Shown: positions 9,076 through 17,143 of the stretch, piece after piece
Layout: each line of letters starts with the position of its first letter
Position numbering within the stretch: the first letter of the stretch is position 1
DNA from: Bacillota bacterium
GTDB taxonomy: Bacteria > Bacillota > Clostridia > Acetivibrionales > DSM-1351
Length of the DNA: 64,000 nt
Reading direction: 5' to 3'
Assembly: GCA_023416275.1 (NCBI GenBank)
Contig: JAEZIB010000091.1
Span: 11,997 to 75,996, forward strand
The notes under the pieces: generated by a model
The model's input: only the letters and a program-made list of their open reading frames with translations
What the model was told of the DNA's origin: nothing
Databases searched by the model: none
Made by a program: the position numbers and the translations under genes

Positions 9076-9681
9076 CTATTTTTCATCAGATGCTGCATTC
9101 TCAAGATTAATTTTATATCCCAATTCTTCTAACATACATGATAATTTATAAATTGGCAACCCCATAACATTAAAATAACACCCATCTATTTTTTCAACAA
9201 GTAATGAGCCATATCCTTGAATTCCGTATGCACCAGCTTTGTCAAAAGGCTCTTTTGTTGAAATATATTCATTTAAAAATGCATCTGACTTATCAGATAT
9301 TTTTACTTTAGTTATTTCATAATTACATATGCATTTTTTATCACTGGTTCTATACAAACAAAGCCCAGTTACAACCTGATGCCATTCACCCTTGAGGCTG
9401 GTCAGCATGTCAAAAGCATCCCTCTCATCTCTTGGCTTACCAAGCATTTTGTTATCTTTGACTACTATTGTATCTGCACCAATAACAATACAATCATCCT
9501 CAATTTGAGATACAATATCCTTGCATTTTTGACTTGCCAAGGACATAGCTACCTGTGATGGCTCCAATGTATTGTCTATAACTTCCTCAATATCAGAGGG
9601 TTTTACTTCAAAATCTAGACCTATTTGTGTTAATAATTGCTGTCTTCTAGGAGACGCTGATGCTAAAATAATATCTTTCAC
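9076..9681 (-). CDS. maf: Maf family nucleotide pyrophosphatase (dTTP/UTP type)
   Basis: Maf proteins hydrolyse non-canonical or excess nucleoside triphosphates to monophosphates. Visible motifs are ILASASPRR at the N-terminus, the catalytic-loop GADTIVV, GKPRDERDA, and GLCLYRT followed by AYGIQGYGSLL. I placed the start at the GTG at 9681 (201 residues, beginning MKDIILASASPRR), which has GGTG five bases upstream and gives the usual family length; an open frame extends 33 codons further to 9780, but that part is Ile/Tyr/Asn-rich and not family-like. It is the first recognisable gene of the maf-radC-mre-min cluster. Confidence 0.93.
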   Translation of the reverse strand: MKDIILASASPRRQQLLTQIGLDFEVKPSDIEEVIDNTLEPSQVAMSLASQKCKDIVSQIEDDCIVIGADTIVVKDNKMLGKPRDERDAFDMLTSLKGEWHQVVTGLCLYRTSDKKCICNYEITKVKISDKSDAFLNEYISTKEPFDKAGAYGIQGYGSLLVEKIDGCYFNVMGLPIYKLSCMLEELGYKINLENAASDEK

Positions 9682-9804
9682 AATTTCACCATACCATATA
9701 TAAATTTTATTATTTACATTTTCCAATAACCAAATATAACCTATACCATTATATATTTTTATAACTGATATTTCAAACATAAAGTAGATTCTTCAATATT
9801 TTTA

Positions 9805-9977
9805 TTATAACGCCAAGATTAAAAATAAAATTTTTCGATGTACACAAATTTATACACCGTCAAAAACCGCTATTAAATCAGTGGCGTTTCATCGAGGCGA
9901 AGATATTCTCACCGACTGAAAGCCAAAGCAATACCCTCCACCTATAAAATTTGGGGTTATTTTCTTGCCTCGTTATA
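9805..9977. repeat. Dispersed repeat R1, copy B
   Basis: This copy is 173 bp, begins TTATAACGCC and ends CGTTATA. It keeps the CGAGGC/GCCTCG stem and the ACCAAAGC-like core but has diverged in the internal hairpins. It shares TTTATACACC and TCAAAAACC with copy D at 57454, which the shorter copies lack. It lies between the divergent maf and mecA genes. Confidence 0.8.
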
Positions 9978-10093
9978 TTATTTGTAAAACAGTAAAATAT
10001 TAGTTATGTAAAATATGGTTTATATAATATAAATTACATACTTCTAAATGAATAATTATCAGAAAAACTGCTTCTCATTTTGTAATTTTGGAA

Positions 10094-10108
10094 GTATAAT
10101 ATAATAAT
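10094..10108 (+). promoter_or_regulatory. Possible -10 region for mecA
   Basis: A TATAAT lies within a run of TATAAT-like words about 50-60 bases before the mecA ATG, 3' of repeat R1 copy B. I see no convincing -35 hexamer at the correct distance, so this is a weak call. Confidence 0.3.
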
Positions 10109-10157
10109 AATTAGTATTTTAGGTTTTAACAAATAATTTAAGTGAGTTGGTGATTAT

Positions 10158-10778
10158 ATGAGAATTGAAAAAGTTAATGACAACGTATTGAGAGTAACTA
10201 TCACTCTTAATGATCTCGAGGAAAGAAATATTGATTTAGGCTCTTTGAATTATAATTCACCAGCAGCTCAGGAGTTATTTTGGGATATGATGGAGAGAGC
10301 TGAAGAGGAATATGGTTTTGCATCACATGATTCTCAACTCATTTTTGAGGCTTCTCCAGAAAATGAAGAAGGATTTGTTGTGACAATTACCAAAATAGAT
10401 TCTGACGGTGAATTTGAATCAATTCAGAAGTATATAAAAAGCAAATACAAAAATTCAGATTTAAGACAAAAGAAGAAGAAAAGTAAGGTTTGCTCTGCAC
10501 TAAAAATTTATTGTTTCGAATCAATTGAAGATTTATGTACATTATGTAAGCGTATTTGCACATATTATAAAGGCGAAAGTTCAGTAATTAAGCATAAAGA
10601 CAGCTATTATCTTTTGTTGACTGGAAGCTCTGCAACGTCATCAAAATCATTAGATGTTTTTATGTGTGAATATTCTACTCAGATTGTAAATGTTAGTTTC
10701 TTTGAAGGATATCTAAATGAATATGGACAAAAAATAATTTCTGATAATGCAATACAGACTTTGAGCAAGTATTTTTAA
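10158..10778 (+). CDS. mecA: Adaptor protein MecA
   Basis: MecA is a small adaptor that delivers substrates to the ClpC unfoldase. The 206-residue product starts MRIEKVNDNVLRVTIT, the typical MecA N-terminal substrate-binding domain, includes DLEERNIDLGSLNYNSPAAQ, and has an acidic linker with a Lys-rich stretch (about residues 110-116). The C-terminal ClpC-binding domain (about 118-206) contains FESIEDLCTLCKRI and ends LSKYF. GGTGA lies before the ATG. It is the only plus-strand gene in the first 22 kb and is followed by strong hairpins. Confidence 0.93.
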   Translation: MRIEKVNDNVLRVTITLNDLEERNIDLGSLNYNSPAAQELFWDMMERAEEEYGFASHDSQLIFEASPENEEGFVVTITKIDSDGEFESIQKYIKSKYKNSDLRQKKKKSKVCSALKIYCFESIEDLCTLCKRICTYYKGESSVIKHKDSYYLLLTGSSATSSKSLDVFMCEYSTQIVNVSFFEGYLNEYGQKIISDNAIQTLSKYF

Positions 10779-10822
10779 TCAGATGCTTAGGAAGTTAAAA
10801 TATCACATTGCTTTAATTTAAC

Positions 10823-10848
10823 CTCAACTGGCCAAACGACCAGTTGAG
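10823..10848. terminator. Perfect 9-bp hairpin after mecA
   Basis: CTCAACTGG and CCAGTTGAG form a perfect stem with an eight-base loop 45 bases after the mecA stop. There is no T-run after it, so it may be an RNA-stabilising hairpin or a factor-dependent stop rather than a classical terminator. Confidence 0.45.
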
Positions 10849-10933
10849 AACGTCTGCTTAATAAATAGCATTAAATTTATATTTGTTTAATTGAGTATTT
10901 TATAGACAGAATACTTATTTCATTTTTTTCAAA

Positions 10934-10963
10934 TACAGGTTACAGCATTAGCTGTAACCTGTA
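10934..10963. terminator. 13-bp hairpin between the convergent mecA and PRC-barrel genes
   Basis: TACAGGTTACAGC and GCTGTAACCTGTA form a perfect 13-bp stem with the tetraloop ATTA, just before the stop of the minus-strand PRC-barrel gene and after mecA. A seven-base T-run lies on its left side in plus orientation (A-run in minus). Position between convergent genes suggests a shared transcription stop. Confidence 0.6.
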
Positions 10964-10966
10964 CTA

Positions 10967-11755
10967 TTATCTGTTGTTCATAACTAATTCGATTACCTTG
11001 CCATAAGCTTTAGCAATCTCAAAAATCTCATCATCAATTAAAGTATTTTCTTCTATTAAAACACTACCATCCTCATCATATATGGTTTTAGTAGCAGTTT
11101 TGCCATTTAGGTATTCTTTATGCTTCATTTCCATCATATCAGAAACAGCTCCAGAAGCAATTTCTTCTTCTGAAACATTGTTATTGGTTTGGTTTAAATT
11201 ATGTTCTGAATTTTTTTTTTCAGTTTCCAATTGCTCAACTGAATTAGTTATCTGTGCTGCACTGTTCAAAAGAGTTGCCTCGACATCATCTTTAACCACC
11301 ACAAGATTTTTTCCAAAGGTAATAATGCTGTCACGAGGAATAATTCTCACATTTTTTTGTGTAATATCAGCAATAAATTCAAGTCCAATAATTGTACAAT
11401 TGTCATCTTCATTTACATATATATCTCCAATTTCACCAATTAGTCGGCCTTTTTTAGTTAATACCTTTGTACCCTTAACTTGAATATTTTTTTGAAGCAA
11501 ATCAATAGCAGCAGGTATTTTGCTAATATCGTTTATAGCATCTTCATTTTCAATTGTTAATGCATACTCACCTATACCTAGAACATATTCTGTAGGAATA
11601 ACCTTGGCACTGAGTATTTGAATGCCACTATCCACCACTACATAATCTATTGCTCCTTTTTCAGCATTAATTATTACAGTTTTGACTTTACCAACCTCAG
11701 TTCCATCTGATATGCTAATTATTGGTAATCCAATTATTTCTTTAGACTTTTTCAT
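10967..11755 (-). CDS. PRC-barrel domain protein
   Basis: The 262-residue product has two PRC-barrel-like segments: residues 1-85, starting with IIGLPIISISDGTEVGKVK and including GAIDYVVVDSG, and about residues 88-165, with VLTKKGRLIGEIGDIYVNED. These are small beta-barrels found in sporulation, RNA-processing and photosynthetic proteins, and no single function can be assigned. The C-terminal third (about 180-262) is polar and Glu/Asn-rich. GGGGG lies ten bases before the ATG. The gene follows the membrane/TPR-like gene at 11801 by 45 bases on the same strand, so the two may be co-transcribed. Confidence 0.8.
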   Translation of the reverse strand: MKKSKEIIGLPIISISDGTEVGKVKTVIINAEKGAIDYVVVDSGIQILSAKVIPTEYVLGIGEYALTIENEDAINDISKIPAAIDLLQKNIQVKGTKVLTKKGRLIGEIGDIYVNEDDNCTIIGLEFIADITQKNVRIIPRDSIITFGKNLVVVKDDVEATLLNSAAQITNSVEQLETEKKNSEHNLNQTNNNVSEEEIASGAVSDMMEMKHKEYLNGKTATKTIYDEDGSVLIEENTLIDDEIFEIAKAYGKVIELVMNNR

Positions 11756-11800
11756 AAAAAAAGTACCCCCTTCAAAATTCCAAGAAAATCTTATTCATAT

Positions 11801-12892
11801 TTATATTAAGCAATTCATAATTTCCTTTTTTACTTCTGGCTTAATTGCAGTTCCATATTGGCTAGCCAAAGTTTCCAAAATACTTATAGCCAATTCGTTC
11901 AAGCCAAGCTGTTTATACAGAGCACAAACATCAAGTACAATCCAAAGTATCATTTCAACATCCGGTTGTTTCTGTAATGCCCTCATATAGTACTCAATAG
12001 CTTCTTCTTTTTTATCGTCGCCTTTCTTTTGAAGAGCTTTAAGAACTAAAGTTTGTGCATCATTTACTTCCTCTGTTGAAAATTTTTCAAGTTTTGCTTC
12101 TGGTGCTGGGATTTGCGTTTCGCTTTCTGAAATATTAACTTCTAGAATTTCTTGTTTTTGCACATCAGCTTCCACCGCATTAATTTTAACTGTTTCAGCT
12201 TGTGGTACTACGGTCTCAGAAATTTGATCTCCCACATTATTATTATCTGAATAATAAATTTCTATTTCTTCAGACATATCAGAATTTATTGTTTCTATAT
12301 TTTCTGATTGAATCATATTGTCATAGTCATCATTTACTTGGTCAGTAATGTCTGAATCTCGAGATTCCTCTTGCACAGTATATGTTACTTCATTAATAGT
12401 TTCTTCACATGCACATGCATCATCATAAGCAACATTATGTAAAGTAATATCACTATTTACCTCTTCTTTTTCTATACCCATTGTATCAATTTTTTGTTCA
12501 GTGTCAACTGGTTTTTTTAACATGTTTTCAGTATAACCATACTTAATTTTAGCTATAGCATTGTCAATTACGACACAGCAATCTATAGAAGCTAATTTAT
12601 TAGGCATTGCTAATGATATGATTAAACTAATTACTAAAATGAAAATCAGAAAAATAATTAAAACTGCAAGTACAGATATTATAAAAGCAAAGCTTTTATT
12701 TATAAATATACTTTCTTTCAATAGTACCATTACTGCTTTAAAGACTGGCAAAAATGTAAATCCTAAAGTTATAGAACCAAGTGAGATCGACATCAATATT
12801 CCCAAATTTAACTCTTTTGCCCTGTACAGCAAATAGAAAGCAACTAGCGAGGTGACTATGATGATCAAAGTCGAAATTCCAGTATAAGACAT
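11801..12892 (-). CDS. Uncharacterised membrane protein with TPR-like C-terminus
   Basis: I do not recognise a named family. From the ATG at 12892, which follows GGAGG by five bases, the 363-residue protein begins MSYTGISTLIII. It has three to four hydrophobic segments in the first ~115 residues, a long acidic, low-complexity region (about 120-285, rich in Glu, Asp, Ile and Ser), and a C-terminal helical part containing ALQKKGDDKKEEAIEYYMRA and EMILWIVLDVCALYKQLG, which look like one or two tetratricopeptide repeats. A cytoplasmic interaction role at the membrane is plausible but unproven. It precedes the PRC-barrel gene by 45 bases. An upstream in-frame start at 12940 is less likely because it lacks a ribosome site. 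Confidence 0.65.
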   Translation of the reverse strand: MSYTGISTLIIIVTSLVAFYLLYRAKELNLGILMSISLGSITLGFTFLPVFKAVMVLLKESIFINKSFAFIISVLAVLIIFLIFILVISLIISLAMPNKLASIDCCVVIDNAIAKIKYGYTENMLKKPVDTEQKIDTMGIEKEEVNSDITLHNVAYDDACACEETINEVTYTVQEESRDSDITDQVNDDYDNMIQSENIETINSDMSEEIEIYYSDNNNVGDQISETVVPQAETVKINAVEADVQKQEILEVNISESETQIPAPEAKLEKFSTEEVNDAQTLVLKALQKKGDDKKEEAIEYYMRALQKQPDVEMILWIVLDVCALYKQLGLNELAISILETLASQYGTAIKPEVKKEIMNCLI

Positions 12893-13266
12893 AAGCGCCT
12901 CCACATTGGTATATCTATTATTATATATCTTCTTTTGCAAAAAACTATCTGACTAATTTAGATATATTCGTGATACTACAACAAAATTCCTGCTTATCTA
13001 TTTGATTTTATCAAAAAGACAGTAGCTTTCGCTATATAATTTTATTTTAACACTTAATTTGATTGTTTGCATCTTAAATTAAAAACATTTTATTTGGTAA
13101 ATTACAGTAATCAACGAATATATTCTCCATATATTTACATTATATAAATTTAAATCTCATTTCTAAATCATACAAAGAACATTTAAAATCTGCCATTAAC
13201 TCAATAAAAACTTTTTTCAACCTCTCCAAAGTGAAGAGAGAAACAAGAATTAATCACCTAAAATGA

Positions 13267-13342
13267 CAAAAAGCTTTTGGCTGTGCCTCAAATACTGAAC
13301 ATTTTTGATTCAATATTTAAATGCTCACAGCCGCAAGCTTTT
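13267..13342. terminator. Long hairpin terminator abutting repeat R1
   Basis: AAAAAGCTTTTGGCTGTG pairs with CACAGCCGCAAGCTTTTT across about 40 bases, with an A-run before and a T-run after. It lies in the 12893-13561 gap downstream of the dehydrogenase gene on minus. Repeat R1 copy C begins at its T-run. The remainder of this gap shows nothing recognisable. Confidence 0.6.
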
Positions 13343-13496
13343 TATAACGCCTAGATTCAAAATGAAATTTTTCGATTGTAGAAAAATTTCATTACATCAG
13401 CGGCGTGTAAGCGAGGCAGGAGATATTCTCACCGCCTGAAAACCAAAGCGGTACCCGCCACTTATAGAAGTAGGGGACATTTCTTGCCTCGTTATA
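13342..13496. repeat. Dispersed repeat R1, copy C (most regular)
   Basis: This 155 bp copy shows the family structure best. It begins TTATAACGCC and ends CGTTATA. A left stem-loop is closed by ACGCC/GGCGT and contains an 11-bp hairpin (TGAAATTTTTC/GAAAAATTTCA). A right stem-loop is closed by GCGAGGCA/TTGCCTCG and contains ACCGC/GCGGT and the hairpin ACTT-ATAG-AAGT. No reading frame is present. Confidence 0.85.
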
Positions 13497-13561
13497 TGTT
13501 CTAGTTTAATATTTTAAGATTAAAATTATAAATTTGCTAAGTAATTACATATTAAGCTATA

Positions 13562-14641
13562 TTACATTTTTGCAGCTATCTCACCAAGTGCTTGTATAAC
13601 AGCATCGCCAACCTCATTTGTCTTTGCTGTACCACCCATATCCGGCGTCAAGCATTTCTTCTCTACCATTACCTTTTCTACTGCATCTAGTACTGCCTTT
13701 CCCCAGTTTTCATATCCAAAGAAGTCAAGCATCTGACTTACTGACCAGATAGATGCCAAAGGATTTGCTTTTCCCTGTCCTGCAATATCAGGTGCTGATC
13801 CATGAACAGGCTCAAACATTGAAGGAAAAGTACGCTCAGGATTTAAATTTGCTCCTGCAGCCAAGCCAAGTCCACCTGCAATAGCAGCACCAAGATCTGT
13901 GATTATATCTCCAAACAGATTTGAGGTTACTACTATCTGGAACCTTTCAGGCTGCTTTACAAAAAACATACATGCAGCGTCAACAAGATATGAGTATGTT
14001 TTAACATCTGGATATTCTTTTCCAATTTCCTCAAAAACCTCATCCCAGAAAACCATAGAGTAGTTAAGTGCATTTGCCTTACTGATACTTGTAAGTGTTT
14101 TTCCTTCTTTTCTTGCCAATTCATAAGCATATCTGATTACACGTTCACAGCCTTTACGTGAGAATACACCTGTTTGAAGTACTACCTCTTCAGGTTTTCC
14201 TTTAAACAGCCAGTCTCCTGCTCCCGCATACTCACCTTCACTGTTTTCTCGCACAACAACCATATCAATTTGACTGCGGTCAACATCCTTTAACGGACAC
14301 TCCGCACCATTAAGGAGCTTTACAGGACGAAGATTTATATACTGGTCAAAGCCCTTTCTTATTTTCAATAGTAATCCCCAAAGAGAAATGTGGTCTGGTA
14401 CACCTGGATAACCAACAGCTCCCAAATAAATTGCATCAAATTTTTCCAAGGTTTCCATGCCATCATCTGCAATCATTTTGCCAGTTTTTACATAATACTC
14501 GCATCCCCAAGGAAAGTCAGTAAATTCAAAATTTACTTCTGGATTCAATTTGGATACTGCTTTTAATACCTTTACACCTTCGCCTATTACCTCAGGCCCT
14601 ATTCCATCACCTGCAATTACAGCTATCTTGTGTGATTTCAT
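13562..14641 (-). CDS. Tartrate/D-malate-type NAD-dependent dehydrogenase
   Basis: The 359-residue protein belongs to the isopropylmalate/isocitrate dehydrogenase superfamily and most resembles the tartrate dehydrogenase/D-malate dehydrogenase branch (TtuC, DmlA). Matching segments are IAVIAGDGIGPEV, FDAIYLGAVGYP, DHISLWGLLLKIR, DQYINLRPV, VVRENSEGEY, TSNLFGDIITDLG and FEPVHGSAPDIAGQG. The NLRPV and Asp-rich metal site (Asp of NLFGDIITD) are intact. It oxidises a 2-hydroxy acid with decarboxylation; the exact substrate cannot be read from sequence. GGGGTG lies four bases before the ATG. It stands alone, with lon upstream on the same strand. Confidence 0.85.
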   Translation of the reverse strand: MKSHKIAVIAGDGIGPEVIGEGVKVLKAVSKLNPEVNFEFTDFPWGCEYYVKTGKMIADDGMETLEKFDAIYLGAVGYPGVPDHISLWGLLLKIRKGFDQYINLRPVKLLNGAECPLKDVDRSQIDMVVVRENSEGEYAGAGDWLFKGKPEEVVLQTGVFSRKGCERVIRYAYELARKEGKTLTSISKANALNYSMVFWDEVFEEIGKEYPDVKTYSYLVDAACMFFVKQPERFQIVVTSNLFGDIITDLGAAIAGGLGLAAGANLNPERTFPSMFEPVHGSAPDIAGQGKANPLASIWSVSQMLDFFGYENWGKAVLDAVEKVMVEKKCLTPDMGGTAKTNEVGDAVIQALGEIAAKM

Positions 14642-14700
14642 TTCATTTTACACCCCTAACAAATATTTATATAATTTAAAAATAATATTATTCTACATAT

Positions 14701-17010
14701 TTATTTTGTAGATAATGCATTTTTTAAAACAGTTTTCATATCTGAAGCACAAATAAACTTCAGAGACTTTCTTACATTTTCAGGTATATCATCAATATCC
14801 TTTTTATTATCTATAGGGATAATTACTGTTTCTATACCAGCTCTATGTGCAGCAAGCACCTTTTCCTTCAAGCCACCTATTGGCAGAACTCTTCCTCTAA
14901 GTGTTATCTCTCCTGTCATAGCAACCTTTCTATCTACAGGTACTCCTGATAATGCAGAAACCATTGCTGTTGCAAGAGTTATTCCTGCTGAAGGTCCATC
15001 CTTTGGAGTGGCACCCTCTGGTACATGAATATGAATATCATTCTTTTCATAAAAATCTTCTGAAATCTTGAGTTCTTTACACACTGACCTGATAAAACTT
15101 ATTGCAGCTTTAGCAGACTCCTTCATAACATCTCCTAAATGACCTGTTAGCTCTAGTTTTCCGTTTCCAGGCATTATGTTTACTTCAATAGACAATGTTA
15201 CTCCACCAACTGAAGTCCAGGCAAGCCCAGTAGCAATACCTATTTCATCATGCTCATTCGCATAATCAAATCTGAATTTCTTTATACCAAGATACTTATC
15301 CAAATTGGATCGAGAAATAGTTATAGTTCTTCTGTTCTCAGAAACAATTGCTTTAGCAACCTTTCTGCAAATAGCTCCTATCTCTCTTTCAAGGTTTCTT
15401 ACTCCTGCTTCTTTTGTATAAAAATTAATAACATCTCTTATAGTTTCTTCATCAATCTTTAAATTCCTAGATGTCAAACCATGAAGTTCAATCTGCTTTG
15501 GAAGCAGATATTTCATTGCAATATTGGCTTTATCCTCTTCTGTGTAGGATGAAAGCTCAAGAACTTCCATTCTGTCTAGCAAAGGTCTAGGAACAGTATC
15601 TAAGCTATTTGCAGTTGTTAAAAACAAAACATTTGACAAACTAAAAGGCAATTCCAAATAATGATCTCTAAAAGCAAAATTTTGCTCAGAATCCAGAACC
15701 TCCAGCATGGCTGAAGCTGGATCTCCTCTGAAATCACTGCTCATCTTGTCTATCTCGTCCAGCAGAATCAAAGGATTATTTGAACCAGCCTGTTTCAACG
15801 CAGCAATTATTCTGCCTGGCATTGAACCAACATAGGTTCTCCTGTGTCCACGTATTTCAGACTCATCCTTAACACCACCAAGAGATATACGTACATAATT
15901 TCTATTTAGCGCCTTTGCAATTGATTTTGCAATAGAAGTTTTACCAACACCCGGTGGTCCTACCAAACATAAAATCGGACCCTTAAGACTATTTTTGAGC
16001 TTCTGTACAGCCAGATATTCAATTATACGTTCCTTAACCTTAATAAGCCCATAATGGTCCTGATCTAACACTTCTTCTGCAAAGCCCAAATCAATAATCT
16101 CATCTGTGGTTTTGCTCCAAGGCAAGTCAAAAATCCAATCAATATATGTTCTTATTACGCTCCCTTCAGCCGAACCCTGAGGGGTTTTCAATAATCTGTC
16201 AAGCTCCTTTAAGACCTTCTTTTCAACATCCTCAGGAAATCCTGCCTCCTGAATCCTTGATTTATATTCCTCAACCTCACCGGTAACCCCTTCTTTGTCA
16301 CCTAGTTCAGTCTGGATAGCTTTCATCTGCTCTCTAAGGTAATACTCCTTTTGTACCTTGTCTATTTGTTTTCTTACCTTAGAATTTATATCCTTTTCTA
16401 TTTCAAGTATTTCTGTTTCTTGATATAGAATCTGTAAAAGCTTTTCTATCCTTCGTAGCGGATGAAATTCTGAAAGAATTTGCTGTTTTTGTTCCAATTT
16501 TAAAGGTATATTATTGGCAATAATATCTGATATTTGGCTGATATTGTCAATATCAGAAACTGTCAATGCCGCATCTGGAGAAACCTTACCACTCAGCTTA
16601 ACATAGCCCTCAAACATTGAAACTAATCTTCTTTTTAAGGCTTCTATCTCATTAGTATCAAATTTCTCATCTGTTTCAGGCTCCAAAACCTCAACAGAAA
16701 AGAAAGGTTCCTTCTGAACCACATTTTTTATTTCTGCTCTGCTTATTCCCTCAACCAACACCCGAATAGTGTCTCCTTGAAGCTTTAGAAGCTGCTTGAC
16801 CTTTGATATAGTACCGATTGAATAAATATCATCCACATCAGGAGAATCTGAAGAGGCATCCTTTTGTGCAACCAAAAAAATCAACTGATCATTAATCATT
16901 GCTTCTTCAAGAGCTTTAATTGATTTTTGCCTTCCAACATCAAAATATAATGTCATAAACGGAAATACTGTCAATCCGCGTAATGGTAACAATGGTAGTA
17001 TTTTTGACAT
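14701..17010 (-). CDS. lon: ATP-dependent protease Lon
   Basis: Lon is a cytoplasmic AAA+ protease that degrades misfolded and regulatory proteins. The 769 residues show the N-terminal LON domain (LPLLPLRGLTVFPFM), a coiled helical part, the ATPase with Walker A GPPGVGKTS (about residue 355), and the proteolytic domain with the catalytic Ser in PKDGPSAG (about residue 671) and Lys in GGLKEKVLAAHRAG (about 714). The length is normal for bacterial LonA. AGAGAGG lies upstream of the ATG. Pyruvate kinase lies upstream across a 133-base gap. Confidence 0.98.
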   Translation of the reverse strand: MSKILPLLPLRGLTVFPFMTLYFDVGRQKSIKALEEAMINDQLIFLVAQKDASSDSPDVDDIYSIGTISKVKQLLKLQGDTIRVLVEGISRAEIKNVVQKEPFFSVEVLEPETDEKFDTNEIEALKRRLVSMFEGYVKLSGKVSPDAALTVSDIDNISQISDIIANNIPLKLEQKQQILSEFHPLRRIEKLLQILYQETEILEIEKDINSKVRKQIDKVQKEYYLREQMKAIQTELGDKEGVTGEVEEYKSRIQEAGFPEDVEKKVLKELDRLLKTPQGSAEGSVIRTYIDWIFDLPWSKTTDEIIDLGFAEEVLDQDHYGLIKVKERIIEYLAVQKLKNSLKGPILCLVGPPGVGKTSIAKSIAKALNRNYVRISLGGVKDESEIRGHRRTYVGSMPGRIIAALKQAGSNNPLILLDEIDKMSSDFRGDPASAMLEVLDSEQNFAFRDHYLELPFSLSNVLFLTTANSLDTVPRPLLDRMEVLELSSYTEEDKANIAMKYLLPKQIELHGLTSRNLKIDEETIRDVINFYTKEAGVRNLEREIGAICRKVAKAIVSENRRTITISRSNLDKYLGIKKFRFDYANEHDEIGIATGLAWTSVGGVTLSIEVNIMPGNGKLELTGHLGDVMKESAKAAISFIRSVCKELKISEDFYEKNDIHIHVPEGATPKDGPSAGITLATAMVSALSGVPVDRKVAMTGEITLRGRVLPIGGLKEKVLAAHRAGIETVIIPIDNKKDIDDIPENVRKSLKFICASDMKTVLKNALSTK

Positions 17011-17143
17011 ATTTATCCTCTCTATTATATAAATTCTGATTTCTCAAACAAAATACTAAAACTATATTACACCTAATATAATTGCATTAATCATTATACC
17101 CTTGATAATGTTTGAGTTCAACAAAAATGGTATAAATCTCAAT

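Noticed and set aside
9805..13496. R1 copies as CRISPR or rRNA/tRNA genes
   Set aside because: Copies are kilobases apart with no regular spacers, and no tRNA cloverleaf or rRNA signature is present.
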